In this document: positions 36,425-45,173 of the stretch, piece after piece
Position numbering within the stretch: position 1 is the first letter of the stretch
Layout of the letters: each line of letters starts with the position of its first letter
Program-made: the position numbers and the translations under genes
Assembly: GCA_964481195.1 (NCBI GenBank)
Contig: CAYZTB010000012.1
Location: forward strand, 1 to 64,000
Length of the DNA: 64,000 nucleotides
Source: Palsa-948 sp964481195
Lineage (GTDB): Bacteria; Bacteroidota; Bacteroidia; Palsa-948
Direction: 5' to 3'
Notes under the pieces: model-generated
What the model was told of the DNA's origin: nothing
The model's database searches: none
The model's input: the letters and a program-made list of their open reading frames with translations, nothing else

Positions 36425-38272
36425 ATGGCGGATATCATTAACCTATTACCAGACGCTGTTGCCAACCAAATTGCAGCCGGTGAGGTTATTCAGCGCCCTG
36501 CATCGGCAGTGAAAGAACTTTTGGAAAATGCCATCGATGCAGATGCTACGGATATTAAATTAATCCTGAAAGATTCCGGCAGAACGCTCATTCAAATTAT
36601 TGACAACGGCAAAGGGATGAGTGAGACCGATGCACGCATGTGCTTTGAGCGGCATGCAACTTCCAAAATAAAAAAAGCCGATGATCTATTTAAGATTACC
36701 ACCATGGGATTTCGGGGAGAAGCCATGGCATCGATTGCCGGAGTTGCACAGGTAGAACTGAAAACAAAACGCAAAAGCGATGAACTAGGAACAGAAATAG
36801 AAATAGAAGGCAGTGAATTAAAAAATCAAACTTCCTGTCAGACCCAGCAGGGAACGAGCATCAGCGTTAAAAATCTTTTTTTCAATGTTCCTGCGCGCAG
36901 AAACTTTTTAAAGTCCGATTCCGTTGAGCTACGACATATCATAGAAGAGTTCCAAAGAGTTGCCATCGCGCATCCCGAGATTGCACTATCGCTACATCAC
37001 AATAAATCTGAATTATTTCATTTACAAAAAGGTACGCTGCGCCAGCGGTTGGTAGGAATTTTTGGCGATAGTTATAATCAACGTTTAGTACCTGTGCACG
37101 AAGACACCACCATTGTAAATGTTACAGGATTTATTGGCAAGCCTGAGTTTGCTCGCAAAACAAGAGGAGAGCAATTTTTTTTCGTGAACAACCGATTTAT
37201 TAAAAGCTCCTACTTACATCATGCCATACAAAATGCGTATGACCAACTACTTCCGAAGGATGCTTTTCCATCGTATTTTATCAATATGGAGATTGATCCA
37301 AAAGCCATCGATGTAAATATTCATCCTACCAAAACAGAAATAAAGTTTGAAGACGAACGATCGGTGTACACCATTGTTCGATCTGCCGTAAAACAATCGC
37401 TGGGAAAATATAACATTGCGCCTTCGCTGGATTTTGATCAGGAGATTAGCATACCTATTCCTCAAAATAAATCCAGAGAAGAGATTTTGATGAATCCCCC
37501 AAAAATAAAAATTGATAAAAATTATAATCCCTTCAAGGAAGAAGAGAAAAAAAATGAACGCAGAAGAGAGCCCTTTCCTTTTTCCACTCCAGAAAAAGAA
37601 GTAACGCCAGCGCGAGAGACATACATACATAACGAAGAAGTGGTTTCTCAACAAGAAGAGTCGCAGCAGGAGTTTAATATTGAAGGAGAAAAAACTAACA
37701 AGACTGCCGCCTACCAGCTTCACAACAAATATATTTTGGCGCATATAAAAACGGGCATGATTGTGATTGACCAACAAGCAGCACACGAACGCATTTTATT
37801 TGAAAACTACCTAGAGATGGTAGAAAAACATAAAGGCGTATCGCAGCAGCAATTGTTTCCACAAACGTTAGAATTTTCTGCAGCAGACACAGTAATTCTT
37901 AAGGAGCTGAACGATGAACTGCAAGGTCTTGGGTTTGACATAAACGAGTTTGGAAAAAATTCATTTATAGTTCACGGCATTCCGGCTGATATGGGCGAAC
38001 AAAATGTTTTTGATCTTTTAGAAAAATTAATTGAAGATTATAAATCCTCGCAAGGAAATAAAGCAGAGATACGAGCTGCCAAAAAAGAAATAGTTGCCAA
38101 AGCCATGGCCAAAAATTTATCCATCCGCTCGGGCGTGCCGCTCACCAAAGAAGAAATGAGCCACATGGTTGATGAATTATTCTCTTGCAAGATGCCCTAC
38201 GCATCGCCTACAGGCAAACCAACATTAATTACCATTGCCATTGATGAGTTGGAAAAGAAATTTAAGAAGTAA
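36425..38272 (+). CDS. mutL: DNA mismatch repair protein MutL
   Basis: 615 residues, complete. The N-terminal GHKL ATPase (1-330) has ELLENAIDA, DNGKGM and GFRGEAMASI. A charged linker (about 350-430) precedes the C-terminal dimerisation domain, which contains DQQAAHERILFE, the position of the endonuclease motif DQHA(X)2E(X)4E, here with Gln in place of His. SCKMPYASPTGKPT occupies the place of the CPHGRP-type motif but is divergent. It couples MutS mismatch recognition to strand removal. It is the intact copy; its first 107 codons are also present in the chimeric ORF at 33851. Confidence 0.95.
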   Translation: MADIINLLPDAVANQIAAGEVIQRPASAVKELLENAIDADATDIKLILKDSGRTLIQIIDNGKGMSETDARMCFERHATSKIKKADDLFKITTMGFRGEAMASIAGVAQVELKTKRKSDELGTEIEIEGSELKNQTSCQTQQGTSISVKNLFFNVPARRNFLKSDSVELRHIIEEFQRVAIAHPEIALSLHHNKSELFHLQKGTLRQRLVGIFGDSYNQRLVPVHEDTTIVNVTGFIGKPEFARKTRGEQFFFVNNRFIKSSYLHHAIQNAYDQLLPKDAFPSYFINMEIDPKAIDVNIHPTKTEIKFEDERSVYTIVRSAVKQSLGKYNIAPSLDFDQEISIPIPQNKSREEILMNPPKIKIDKNYNPFKEEEKKNERRREPFPFSTPEKEVTPARETYIHNEEVVSQQEESQQEFNIEGEKTNKTAAYQLHNKYILAHIKTGMIVIDQQAAHERILFENYLEMVEKHKGVSQQQLFPQTLEFSAADTVILKELNDELQGLGFDINEFGKNSFIVHGIPADMGEQNVFDLLEKLIEDYKSSQGNKAEIRAAKKEIVAKAMAKNLSIRSGVPLTKEEMSHMVDELFSCKMPYASPTGKPTLITIAIDELEKKFKK

Positions 38273-38275
38273 AAA

Positions 38276-38299
38276 GTTGAGGCTAAGGTTGAGGCTAAG
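38276..38299 (+). repeat. GTTGAGGCTAAG tandem repeat and left inverted-repeat arm
   Basis: Two exact 12-bp units (38276-38287, 38288-38299), then a partial unit. AAGGTTGAGG at 38285-38294 is the exact reverse complement of 38722-38731 at the end of the following four-helix-bundle gene. Confidence 0.7.
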
Positions 38300-38349
38300 G
38301 CGGAGGCAGTAAAAGTGAATAATGAAGATATGGAATTATTAAAATAAAA

Positions 38350-38733
38350 ATGAAATACAAAGACTTTACAGATTTTCCGGTATGGCAGAAAGGGTTAAGT
38401 CTAGTACTTAAGGTATATGCTATAACCAAAGAATATCCTCCCGATGAAAGATTTGGATTAATAAGCGATATGCGCAGGGCATCTAATTCCATTACACAAA
38501 ATATTGCCGAAGGTTTTGGAAGGGAAGGCAGTAAAGACAAATCAAATTTTTATAAAATAGCTAGAGGGGGCGCATATGAAATAATAAGTCAAACTTTAGT
38601 AAGTTCTGCTTTAGGCTTCTGCAAAAGCGATGACAAAGAAAATATTGTTGTAGCTTGCCGTTCAATTATTGAAGAATTAAACTATATCATTAAATACTTA
38701 AAAGAAAAAAGCAATCGCATTCCTCAACCTTAA
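38350..38733 (+). CDS. Four-helix-bundle protein (23S rRNA intervening sequence type), second copy type
   Basis: 127 residues, same family as 20300-20647 but only distantly similar in sequence. The family signature is visible in FPVWQKGLSLVLKVYAITKEYP, RRASNSITQNIAEGFGR and ARGGAYEI. It sits between mutL and a rhomboid protease gene (spacers 77 and 26 bp), again with no evident functional partner. Perfect 10-bp inverted repeats AAGGTTGAGG/CCTCAACCTT bracket it; the right arm covers the last codons and stop. Function unknown; probably a mobile cassette. Confidence 0.85.
   Translation: MKYKDFTDFPVWQKGLSLVLKVYAITKEYPPDERFGLISDMRRASNSITQNIAEGFGREGSKDKSNFYKIARGGAYEIISQTLVSSALGFCKSDDKENIVVACRSIIEELNYIIKYLKEKSNRIPQP
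38722..38731 (+). repeat. Right inverted-repeat arm of the second four-helix-bundle cassette
   Basis: CCTCAACCTT pairs exactly with 38285-38294 and overlaps the end of the four-helix gene; similar repeat-like sequence (AAACTAAGCCTAATCCTC) continues after it. Confidence 0.65.
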
Positions 38734-38759
38734 ACTAAGCCTAATCCTCTGGATATTCT

Positions 38760-39605
38760 ATGTCTGACGAATACCGCCCCTCCGGATTTAATGTGTTGCC
38801 AACGGTAATAAAAAATCTGTTGATTATCAACGGACTTTTTTTCCTTGCCACCCTAGTTTTTGAATTAAAACTACATATTGACCTAACAAACATTTTAGGG
38901 CTACACTATTTCTTTTCCGAAGAATTTAGACCTTACCAGTTGGTTACCTACATGTTTATGCATGGGAGTTTTGGGCATATTTTCTTTAACATGTTTGCGC
39001 TGTGGATGTTTGGTAATATCTTGGAAAATGTGTGGGGGCCAAAACGATTTTTAATCTATTACTTAGTTTGCGGCATTGGAGCAATACTATTGCACTATAC
39101 CATTCACTATTTTGAAATACAGCCTACCATAACTGCGTTAAACAACTACATTGCCGATCCAAGTGGCGATGCGTTTAAATATCTTTTTGATAAAGGCACA
39201 CTTGATTTTTCCGGCATACGTGATAAAAATACGTTTCAAGATTTACTTAACAACTACCAATCCTTACTAGCGTCTGGCGAAACCGGCAAAGCTTTACATG
39301 CATCCGTAATTTTTGTAGAAGAATACAAACGTGTATTTTTAAATGCTCCAGTGGTGGTGGGAGCATCGGGCTCTGTATTTGGATTGTTACTTGCCTTTGG
39401 CATGATGTTTCCCGACTCCAAAATTTACATGTACTTTTTATTCCCTATTAAAGCAAAATACTTTGTAATACTATACGGTGCTATCGAATTATTTGGAGCC
39501 GTAAATAATTCCCAAACCGATAACATTGCACACTACGCACACTTAGGCGGCATGCTCTTTGGTTTTTTCCTTATTAAATATTGGAAGAAAAAAAGAAGTT
39601 TTTAA
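38760..39605 (+). CDS. Rhomboid family intramembrane serine protease
   Basis: 281 residues, six or more hydrophobic segments. Catalytic Ser in GASGSVFG (about residue 203) and catalytic His in HYAHLGGMLFG (about 260). The conserved HGSFGHIFFNMFALWMFG motif of the L1 loop/TM2 region lies at about 60-80. A soluble insertion of about 60 residues (about 120-185) between membrane segments is larger than usual. It cleaves transmembrane substrates in the inner membrane; the substrate is unknown. It follows the four-helix gene by 26 bp. Confidence 0.9.
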   Translation: MSDEYRPSGFNVLPTVIKNLLIINGLFFLATLVFELKLHIDLTNILGLHYFFSEEFRPYQLVTYMFMHGSFGHIFFNMFALWMFGNILENVWGPKRFLIYYLVCGIGAILLHYTIHYFEIQPTITALNNYIADPSGDAFKYLFDKGTLDFSGIRDKNTFQDLLNNYQSLLASGETGKALHASVIFVEEYKRVFLNAPVVVGASGSVFGLLLAFGMMFPDSKIYMYFLFPIKAKYFVILYGAIELFGAVNNSQTDNIAHYAHLGGMLFGFFLIKYWKKKRSF

Positions 39606-39763
39606 AAAAGTTGTGACCAGTACTTGAACAATAAGGTAACCTGTTTTTCATTCTCTATTATTGCAGGCTGACAAAATAATTTAGACAAGAAAAATGTTAT
39701 TAAAAACCTTTATTACTATTCGTGAATGTTAAGCTGTGAAAAACGGTGTAAATTATTGAAGAA

Positions 39764-40324
39764 ATGAAACTCTACATCAAAAACATGGTGTGTAGTCGCT
39801 GCAAAATGGTAGTAAGGTCTGAGTTAGAAAAACTTAGGCTTACTCCCATAACGGTTGAGTTGGGCGAAGTTGAGTTACAGGAAGAAACCATAGAAAATCA
39901 AAAAGCAGCCCTACAAAGCAACTTGAATCTTTTGGGCTTTGAGATTATTGATGATAAAAATAGTAAGACCATTGAAAAGATAAAAAATCTAATTATTGAT
40001 TTGGTTCACTATAAAAACAACGAACTTACAGTAAACTTATCAGAATATATATCTCAAAATCTATTACAGGATTACAATACGTTGAGCAATCTTTTTTCTG
40101 AAGTGGCTAACACAACTATAGAAAAGTATTTCATTTCTCAAAAAATTGAGAAGGTAAAAGAACTATTAATGTATGATGAGCTTTCATTAAGTGAAATAGC
40201 TATTAAGCTAAACTATAGTAGCGTAGGCTATTTAAGTAATCAATTCAAAAAGGTTATAGGCTTTTCACCAAGTTATTTTAAGCAATTAAAGGTCAATAAG
40301 CGAAAGCAAATCGAAGATTTGTAA
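39764..40324 (+). CDS. HMA-like / AraC-type regulator of the copper module
   Basis: 186 residues. The N-terminus (1-65) begins MKLYIKNMVCSRCKMVV, an MxCxxC metal-binding motif in a ferredoxin-like HMA-type fold; the C-terminus (about 95-180) is an AraC-type double helix-turn-helix with LSLSEIAIKLNYSSVGYLSNQFKK and GFSPSYFKQL. I infer a cytoplasmic regulator sensing Cu+ or a chaperone-bound metal. It lies directly upstream of copA in the same direction. Two inverted repeats between it and copA are candidate operators. AraC proteins with this short sensor are known near Cu-ATPase genes in Bacteroidota; direct copper control here is an inference. Confidence 0.8.
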   Translation: MKLYIKNMVCSRCKMVVRSELEKLRLTPITVELGEVELQEETIENQKAALQSNLNLLGFEIIDDKNSKTIEKIKNLIIDLVHYKNNELTVNLSEYISQNLLQDYNTLSNLFSEVANTTIEKYFISQKIEKVKELLMYDELSLSEIAIKLNYSSVGYLSNQFKKVIGFSPSYFKQLKVNKRKQIEDL

Positions 40325-40336
40325 ATCTTACAAATC
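40316..40336. promoter_or_regulatory. Perfect 9-bp inverted repeat over the regulator stop codon
   Basis: GATTTGTAA and TTACAAATC are exact complements around ATC. It overlaps the TAA of the AraC-type gene and lies ~80 bp before copA. No T-run follows, so operator or attenuator is more likely than terminator. Confidence 0.5.
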
Positions 40337-40365
40337 ATTCCCAAAATTTTGTAATAGCCGAGTCG

Positions 40366-40408
40366 ATTTTAGTAAAGACATTTGCTACATAAAGTCTGTC
40401 ACTAAAAT
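40366..40408. promoter_or_regulatory. Inverted repeat directly upstream of copA
   Basis: ATTTTAGT (40366-40373) and ACTAAAAT (40401-40408) are exact complements, with AGAC/GTCT extending the pairing inside. It ends 8 bp before the copA ATG. It is a candidate site for the HMA-AraC regulator or a 5' UTR hairpin. Confidence 0.5.
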
Positions 40409-40416
40409 TTTTAAAA

Positions 40417-42915
40417 ATGAAACACATATATCAAATACAAGGAATGACCTGTACGGGTTGTCGTAATCACGTTAAAGAAGCACTTAATTCTGTAAAGGGT
40501 ATTAGTAATGCCACCGTTGATTTAAAAAACGGAACTGCGTCTATTGAAATGAACTCGCCTATTCATTTACAAACATTTCAAGACGCATTAAATAAAATTA
40601 AAGGTAATTATACCATATCCTTACCTGATAATGGCCACCATCATCAGGTAAAAAAAATTGAACCAATAAAAGGAGAAGGCACTGGCACATTCTATTGCCC
40701 AATGCACTGCGAAGGAGATAAAACCTATGATAATGCTAGCAATTGTCCGGTATGTGGAATGGATTTAGTCGAAGAGAAAAATTTATCTACTACTGTAACT
40801 GAGCAATGGACCTGTCCAATGCACCCAGAAATTGTAAAAAAAGAGGCCGGCTCTTGTCCTATATGCGGAATGGATTTAGTGCCGCTAGAAGTTGATGTTT
40901 CAGCAGAAGAAAAAACTTATAAAAAATTACTTACAAAATTTTGGATTGCAACTGCATTCACGCTACCCATTTTCTTAATCGCAATGAGCGAAATGCTTGC
41001 TCATAATCCACTATATGATGTAATGGAACAAAAAAATTGGAACTGGATTCAGTTCGCATTATCCATTCCAGTTGTGTTTTATGCTACTTGGATGTTTTTT
41101 GAACGCGCCTATAAAAGTATAAAAACTTGGAATCTCAATATGTTCACGCTTATAGGTATTGGTGCTGGCGTAGCTTGGCTGTTTAGTGTATTTGGTATGT
41201 TTTTTCCAGATGTTTTTCCAAACCAATTCAGAACAGAATCTGGTGCAGTTCATGTATATTTTGAAGCTGCAACGGTTATTCTAACGCTTGTACTTTTAGG
41301 ACAACTTTTAGAAGCACGTGCGCATAGTAAAACCAATTCAGCAGTAAAAGAATTGTTGAAGTTAGCGCCCAACAAAGCCACAAAAATAGTAGATGGTGGA
41401 GAAATCGAAGTAAGCATCGACAACATAAAATTGAACGATATTCTAAAAGTAAAACCAGGCGATAAAATTCCTGTGGATGGTGTGATAACAGAAGGAGACA
41501 CAACTATTGATGAATCTATGATTACTGGAGAGCCTATTCCTGTAAACAAATCGAAAGATGATAAAGTAAGTAGCGGAACAATTAATGGTAACCAAACCTT
41601 TTTAATGAGAGCTGAAAAAGTAGGTAGCGATACTTTACTATCTCAAATTATTCATATGGTCAATGATGCCAGTAGAAGTCGTGCACCAATTCAAAATTTA
41701 GCAGATAAAGTTTCAGGGTACTTTGTGCCTGTTGTAGTCATAATATCGTTATTAACCTTTGCTGTTTGGGTTATTTGGGGTCCAGAACCAGTTTATGTTT
41801 ATGCGTTTATTAATGCTATTGCTGTCTTGATCATTGCTTGTCCTTGTGCATTAGGATTAGCTACACCAATGTCTGTAATGGTTGGTGTAGGTAAAGGCGC
41901 TCAAAATGGCGTATTGATTAAAAATGCTGAAGCTCTCGAAAAAATGGATAAGATAGACACCTTAATTATCGATAAAACAGGAACTATTACCGAAGGAAAA
42001 CCAACCGTAGAAAAAGTAGGTTTTTTCAATGATATACTTAATGAAAGCCAAGTGCTTCAATACATTGTGTCATTAAACAACAATAGCGAACATCCACTAG
42101 CAGAGGCTACTGTTAAATATGGTAAAGAACAAAACGTTGAAATTTTAAAATCAGATTCATTTAGTGCAGTTACGGGGAAAGGTGTTGAAGCTACTATTAA
42201 CGGTAAAAAGGTAGCGTTAGGAAATCCTAAAATGATGGAACATGCCAGTGCGGAAATAACTTCTCCAATGTTAGAAGAAGCAAAAACATATCAAAAACAA
42301 GGTAAAACTGTATCTTATCTGGCAATAGAAAAAACTGTTGTTGGTTATGTAATTATAGCTGATAAAATCAAGGAAACAAGTTCAAAAGCTATCAAAGCTC
42401 TTCAAGTAAAAGGCATTGCAGTAATAATGCTTACAGGCGATAATCACGATACAGCACAGGCAGTAGCATCCGAACTCAATCTTACAGATTTCAAAGCAAG
42501 TATGTTACCCGAAGATAAACTCAAAAAAGTAGAACAACTTCAGAAAAATGGAAAAGTAGTTGCCATGGCAGGCGATGGCATTAACGATGCACCCGCATTA
42601 GCAAAAAGTGATGTAGGTATAGCTATGGGTACAGGGACAGATGTTGCAATAGAAAGCGCAATGGTAACGTTGGTAAAAGGCGATTTACACGGCATTGTAA
42701 AAGCAATAAATTTAAGCAACACTGTAATGAAAAATATAAAGCAGAATTTATTTTTTGCACTTGTTTATAACACATTAGGTATTCCAATAGCAGCAGGAGT
42801 ATTATTTCCTTTTTTCGGAATATTATTATCACCTATGATTGCAGCATTAGCTATGAGCTTCAGTTCGGTATCAGTTATTGCAAATGCTTTAAGATTAAGA
42901 AATATTAAAATATAG
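40417..42915 (+). CDS. copA: Copper-translocating P-type ATPase
   Basis: 832 residues. Order: HMA domain with GMTCTGC (Cys about 12 and 15), two heavy-metal-binding modules of the CPMH...CPxCGMDLV type (about 90-155), then a P1B-ATPase core. Core motifs are the transport-site IACPCALGLATP (about 475), phosphorylation DKTGTITEGKP (about 518), HP locus NSEHPLAEA and hinge GDGINDAPALAKSDVG. CPC with HMA points to Cu+/Ag+ export from the cytoplasm. It is followed after 4 bp by the multicopper oxidase gene, so they are co-transcribed. The upstream inverted repeats suggest regulation by the AraC-type neighbour. Confidence 0.94.
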   Translation: MKHIYQIQGMTCTGCRNHVKEALNSVKGISNATVDLKNGTASIEMNSPIHLQTFQDALNKIKGNYTISLPDNGHHHQVKKIEPIKGEGTGTFYCPMHCEGDKTYDNASNCPVCGMDLVEEKNLSTTVTEQWTCPMHPEIVKKEAGSCPICGMDLVPLEVDVSAEEKTYKKLLTKFWIATAFTLPIFLIAMSEMLAHNPLYDVMEQKNWNWIQFALSIPVVFYATWMFFERAYKSIKTWNLNMFTLIGIGAGVAWLFSVFGMFFPDVFPNQFRTESGAVHVYFEAATVILTLVLLGQLLEARAHSKTNSAVKELLKLAPNKATKIVDGGEIEVSIDNIKLNDILKVKPGDKIPVDGVITEGDTTIDESMITGEPIPVNKSKDDKVSSGTINGNQTFLMRAEKVGSDTLLSQIIHMVNDASRSRAPIQNLADKVSGYFVPVVVIISLLTFAVWVIWGPEPVYVYAFINAIAVLIIACPCALGLATPMSVMVGVGKGAQNGVLIKNAEALEKMDKIDTLIIDKTGTITEGKPTVEKVGFFNDILNESQVLQYIVSLNNNSEHPLAEATVKYGKEQNVEILKSDSFSAVTGKGVEATINGKKVALGNPKMMEHASAEITSPMLEEAKTYQKQGKTVSYLAIEKTVVGYVIIADKIKETSSKAIKALQVKGIAVIMLTGDNHDTAQAVASELNLTDFKASMLPEDKLKKVEQLQKNGKVVAMAGDGINDAPALAKSDVGIAMGTGTDVAIESAMVTLVKGDLHGIVKAINLSNTVMKNIKQNLFFALVYNTLGIPIAAGVLFPFFGILLSPMIAALAMSFSSVSVIANALRLRNIKI

Positions 42916-42919
42916 AAAA

Positions 42920-45163
42920 ATGAGAAAACACATACTATTGCTAGCAGTATTAGTTGGAACAACGTCAATCCATATCTTGTTCGGTCAAAATGTGGTTCGA
43001 TACGATTTAACAATTACAGATACTATTGTAAATTTTTCTGGTAAAGAAAAAAGAGCGATTGCAGTAAATGGACAAATTCCTATGCCAACGTTAACTTTTA
43101 CAGAAGGTGACATTGCAGAAATTGTAGTTCACAATAAGTTAAAAGAAAGCACGTCTTTACATTGGCACGGAGTATTTCTTCCCAACAAAGAAGATGGCGT
43201 TCCATATTTAACTCAAATGCCTATTGAACCCAATGAAACATTTACCTATCGATTTCCTATTATTCAAAGTGGCACACATTGGTATCACAGTCACCGCGGA
43301 CTGCAAGAGCAGATAGGAATGTATGGTTCGTTGGTTTTGTTGAAGAAAAAAAACGACCCAACATTTAGAAAAGGGATTGACGATTTGCCTGAAGTTCCAA
43401 TTGTTTTAAGCGAATGGACAGATTTAAAACCTGAAAATGTGCATCGAATGTTACACAATGCTAATGATTGGTCAGCAATTAAAAAAGGCACAGTTCAAAG
43501 TTATTCCGAAGCTATAAAGGCTGGATATTTCAAAACCAAATTAGTAAACGAATGGAAACGTATGTTGGCAATGGATGTTAGCGATGTATATTATGATAAA
43601 TTTCTTATCAACGGTAAAAATGAAAGTCAGTTGTCTCAATTCAATGGTGGCGACAAAGTACGTTTACGCATTTCAAATGGAGGAGCTTCATCCTATTTTT
43701 GGCTCACGTATGCAGGTGGAAAAATGACAGTCATAGCCAATGATGGCAATGATGTTGAGCCTATTGAAGTTGATAGATTTATAATTGGTGTTTCAGAAAC
43801 TTATGATATTATTATTACAATTCCTGCAAACAACACAGCTTATGAGTTTTTAGCAACACCTGAAGACCGTACAAAATCAGCTTCCATTTATTTAGGAAAT
43901 GGGAAAATACAGTTTAAAAGCAGAATGCCAAAACTAAAGTATTTTGAAGGAATGAAAATGATGAATGGTATGATGAATATGGACGGAAGCATGGATGATA
44001 TGGGAATGGATATGAGCCTTCAGCAAATGGATATGAATACTGTGATGTATCCAGAAATTACTGGAAGCAATGAAGATAAAAAGGGTAACGAAATGCAGAT
44101 GAATGGCGAAATAGGCCATTCAAAACACAATAGGAGTAACGCAAATGATTTGATAACACTCAATTATGCAATGCTTCGTGCACCGAATCCAACTACGCTA
44201 CTAAAAGATGCACCAGTAAGAAAATTACGTTTCGAACTCTCTGGAAATATGAATCGCTATGTATGGAGTATGGACAATAAAGTATTAGCAGAAACCGACA
44301 AAATCCTTATTAAAAAAGGCGAAAATGTTTGCATTGTTTTATATAATGGCTCTATGATGCGACACCCAATGCATTTACACGGACACGATTTTAGAGTATT
44401 AAATGGTCAAGGCGAGTATGCACCACTTAAAAATGTTTTGGATATTATGCCAATGGAAACCGATACCATAGAATTTGCCGCGAACGTTGAAGGCGATTGG
44501 TTTTTTCATTGTCATATCTTATATCATATGATGGCGGGGATGAATCGTGTGTTTTCGTATGAAATACAAGAACCAAATCCGTATTTGCCCAATAAAAAAT
44601 GGGCGTACAAAAAACTACAAGCAGAAAGCAACAAACTTCACTTCATGGTAGAAAATGACTTTGCATCCAACGGAAATGACGGAAAGACAATGTTGCAAAA
44701 TACACGTTGGAGTTTTGGAACAGAATGGCGTTTGGGTTATCACGATAAGCACGGGTATGAAACAGAAACGCACATTGGACGATACATTGGCAAAATGCAA
44801 TGGCTTATGCCTTTTGTTGGTTTTGATTGGCGATATAGAAAAACAGGAATTGGTGAACAGGAAACCAACGTGTTTGAACAAACTAATACAAAAGACAATC
44901 GCAATTTAGTAAGTGTTGGTTTTAATTATACACTACCAATGCTATTAATTTTTCAAGCAGAAGTATTTCATAATGGCGATGTACGCTTACAGTTAATTCG
45001 TGAAGATATACCCCTTTCGCAAAGATTAAGATGGGCATTTATGGCAAATACTGACAAAGAATATATGACAGGATTTAAGTATATCGTTACTAGAAATATA
45101 GGTATTACAACTCATTACGATAGCGATATGGGAATTGGATTTGGTGCGACTTTGAACTATTGA
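42920..45163 (+). CDS. Multicopper oxidase (CopA/PcoA type) with fused C-terminal barrel-like domain
   Basis: 747 residues with signal peptide (about 1-22). Three cupredoxin domains carry all four copper motifs: SLHWHG, THWYHSH, HPMHLHGH and HCHILYHMMAGM. A Met-rich segment (MKMMNGMMNMDGSMDDMGMDM, about 350-375) is typical of Cu+-oxidising resistance enzymes. After about residue 560 the chain continues for ~185 residues of alternating polar/aromatic strands (RWSFGTEWRLGY...GKMQWLMPFVGFDWR...FGATLNY) ending in an aromatic residue, resembling a CopB/PcoB outer-membrane barrel. It would oxidise Cu+ to Cu2+ in the periplasm, tethered to the outer membrane. The fusion reading is inference. Confidence 0.88.
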   Translation: MRKHILLLAVLVGTTSIHILFGQNVVRYDLTITDTIVNFSGKEKRAIAVNGQIPMPTLTFTEGDIAEIVVHNKLKESTSLHWHGVFLPNKEDGVPYLTQMPIEPNETFTYRFPIIQSGTHWYHSHRGLQEQIGMYGSLVLLKKKNDPTFRKGIDDLPEVPIVLSEWTDLKPENVHRMLHNANDWSAIKKGTVQSYSEAIKAGYFKTKLVNEWKRMLAMDVSDVYYDKFLINGKNESQLSQFNGGDKVRLRISNGGASSYFWLTYAGGKMTVIANDGNDVEPIEVDRFIIGVSETYDIIITIPANNTAYEFLATPEDRTKSASIYLGNGKIQFKSRMPKLKYFEGMKMMNGMMNMDGSMDDMGMDMSLQQMDMNTVMYPEITGSNEDKKGNEMQMNGEIGHSKHNRSNANDLITLNYAMLRAPNPTTLLKDAPVRKLRFELSGNMNRYVWSMDNKVLAETDKILIKKGENVCIVLYNGSMMRHPMHLHGHDFRVLNGQGEYAPLKNVLDIMPMETDTIEFAANVEGDWFFHCHILYHMMAGMNRVFSYEIQEPNPYLPNKKWAYKKLQAESNKLHFMVENDFASNGNDGKTMLQNTRWSFGTEWRLGYHDKHGYETETHIGRYIGKMQWLMPFVGFDWRYRKTGIGEQETNVFEQTNTKDNRNLVSVGFNYTLPMLLIFQAEVFHNGDVRLQLIREDIPLSQRLRWAFMANTDKEYMTGFKYIVTRNIGITTHYDSDMGIGFGATLNY

Positions 45164-45173
45164 CAACTGAAAT

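Larger units (their letters stand above)
34172..36745 (+). repeat. Tandem duplication, copy 2 (2574 bp)
   Basis: Directly follows copy 1 without spacer. The unit boundaries share the 9-mer GCACAGGTA, found at 31598, 34172 and 36746, each 2574 bp apart. The unit length is a multiple of three. Confidence 0.93.

Noticed and set aside
20300..38733. Possible diversity-generating retroelement because Avd is related to the four-helix-bundle proteins
   Set aside because: No reverse transcriptase, template repeat or variable repeat found in the window.
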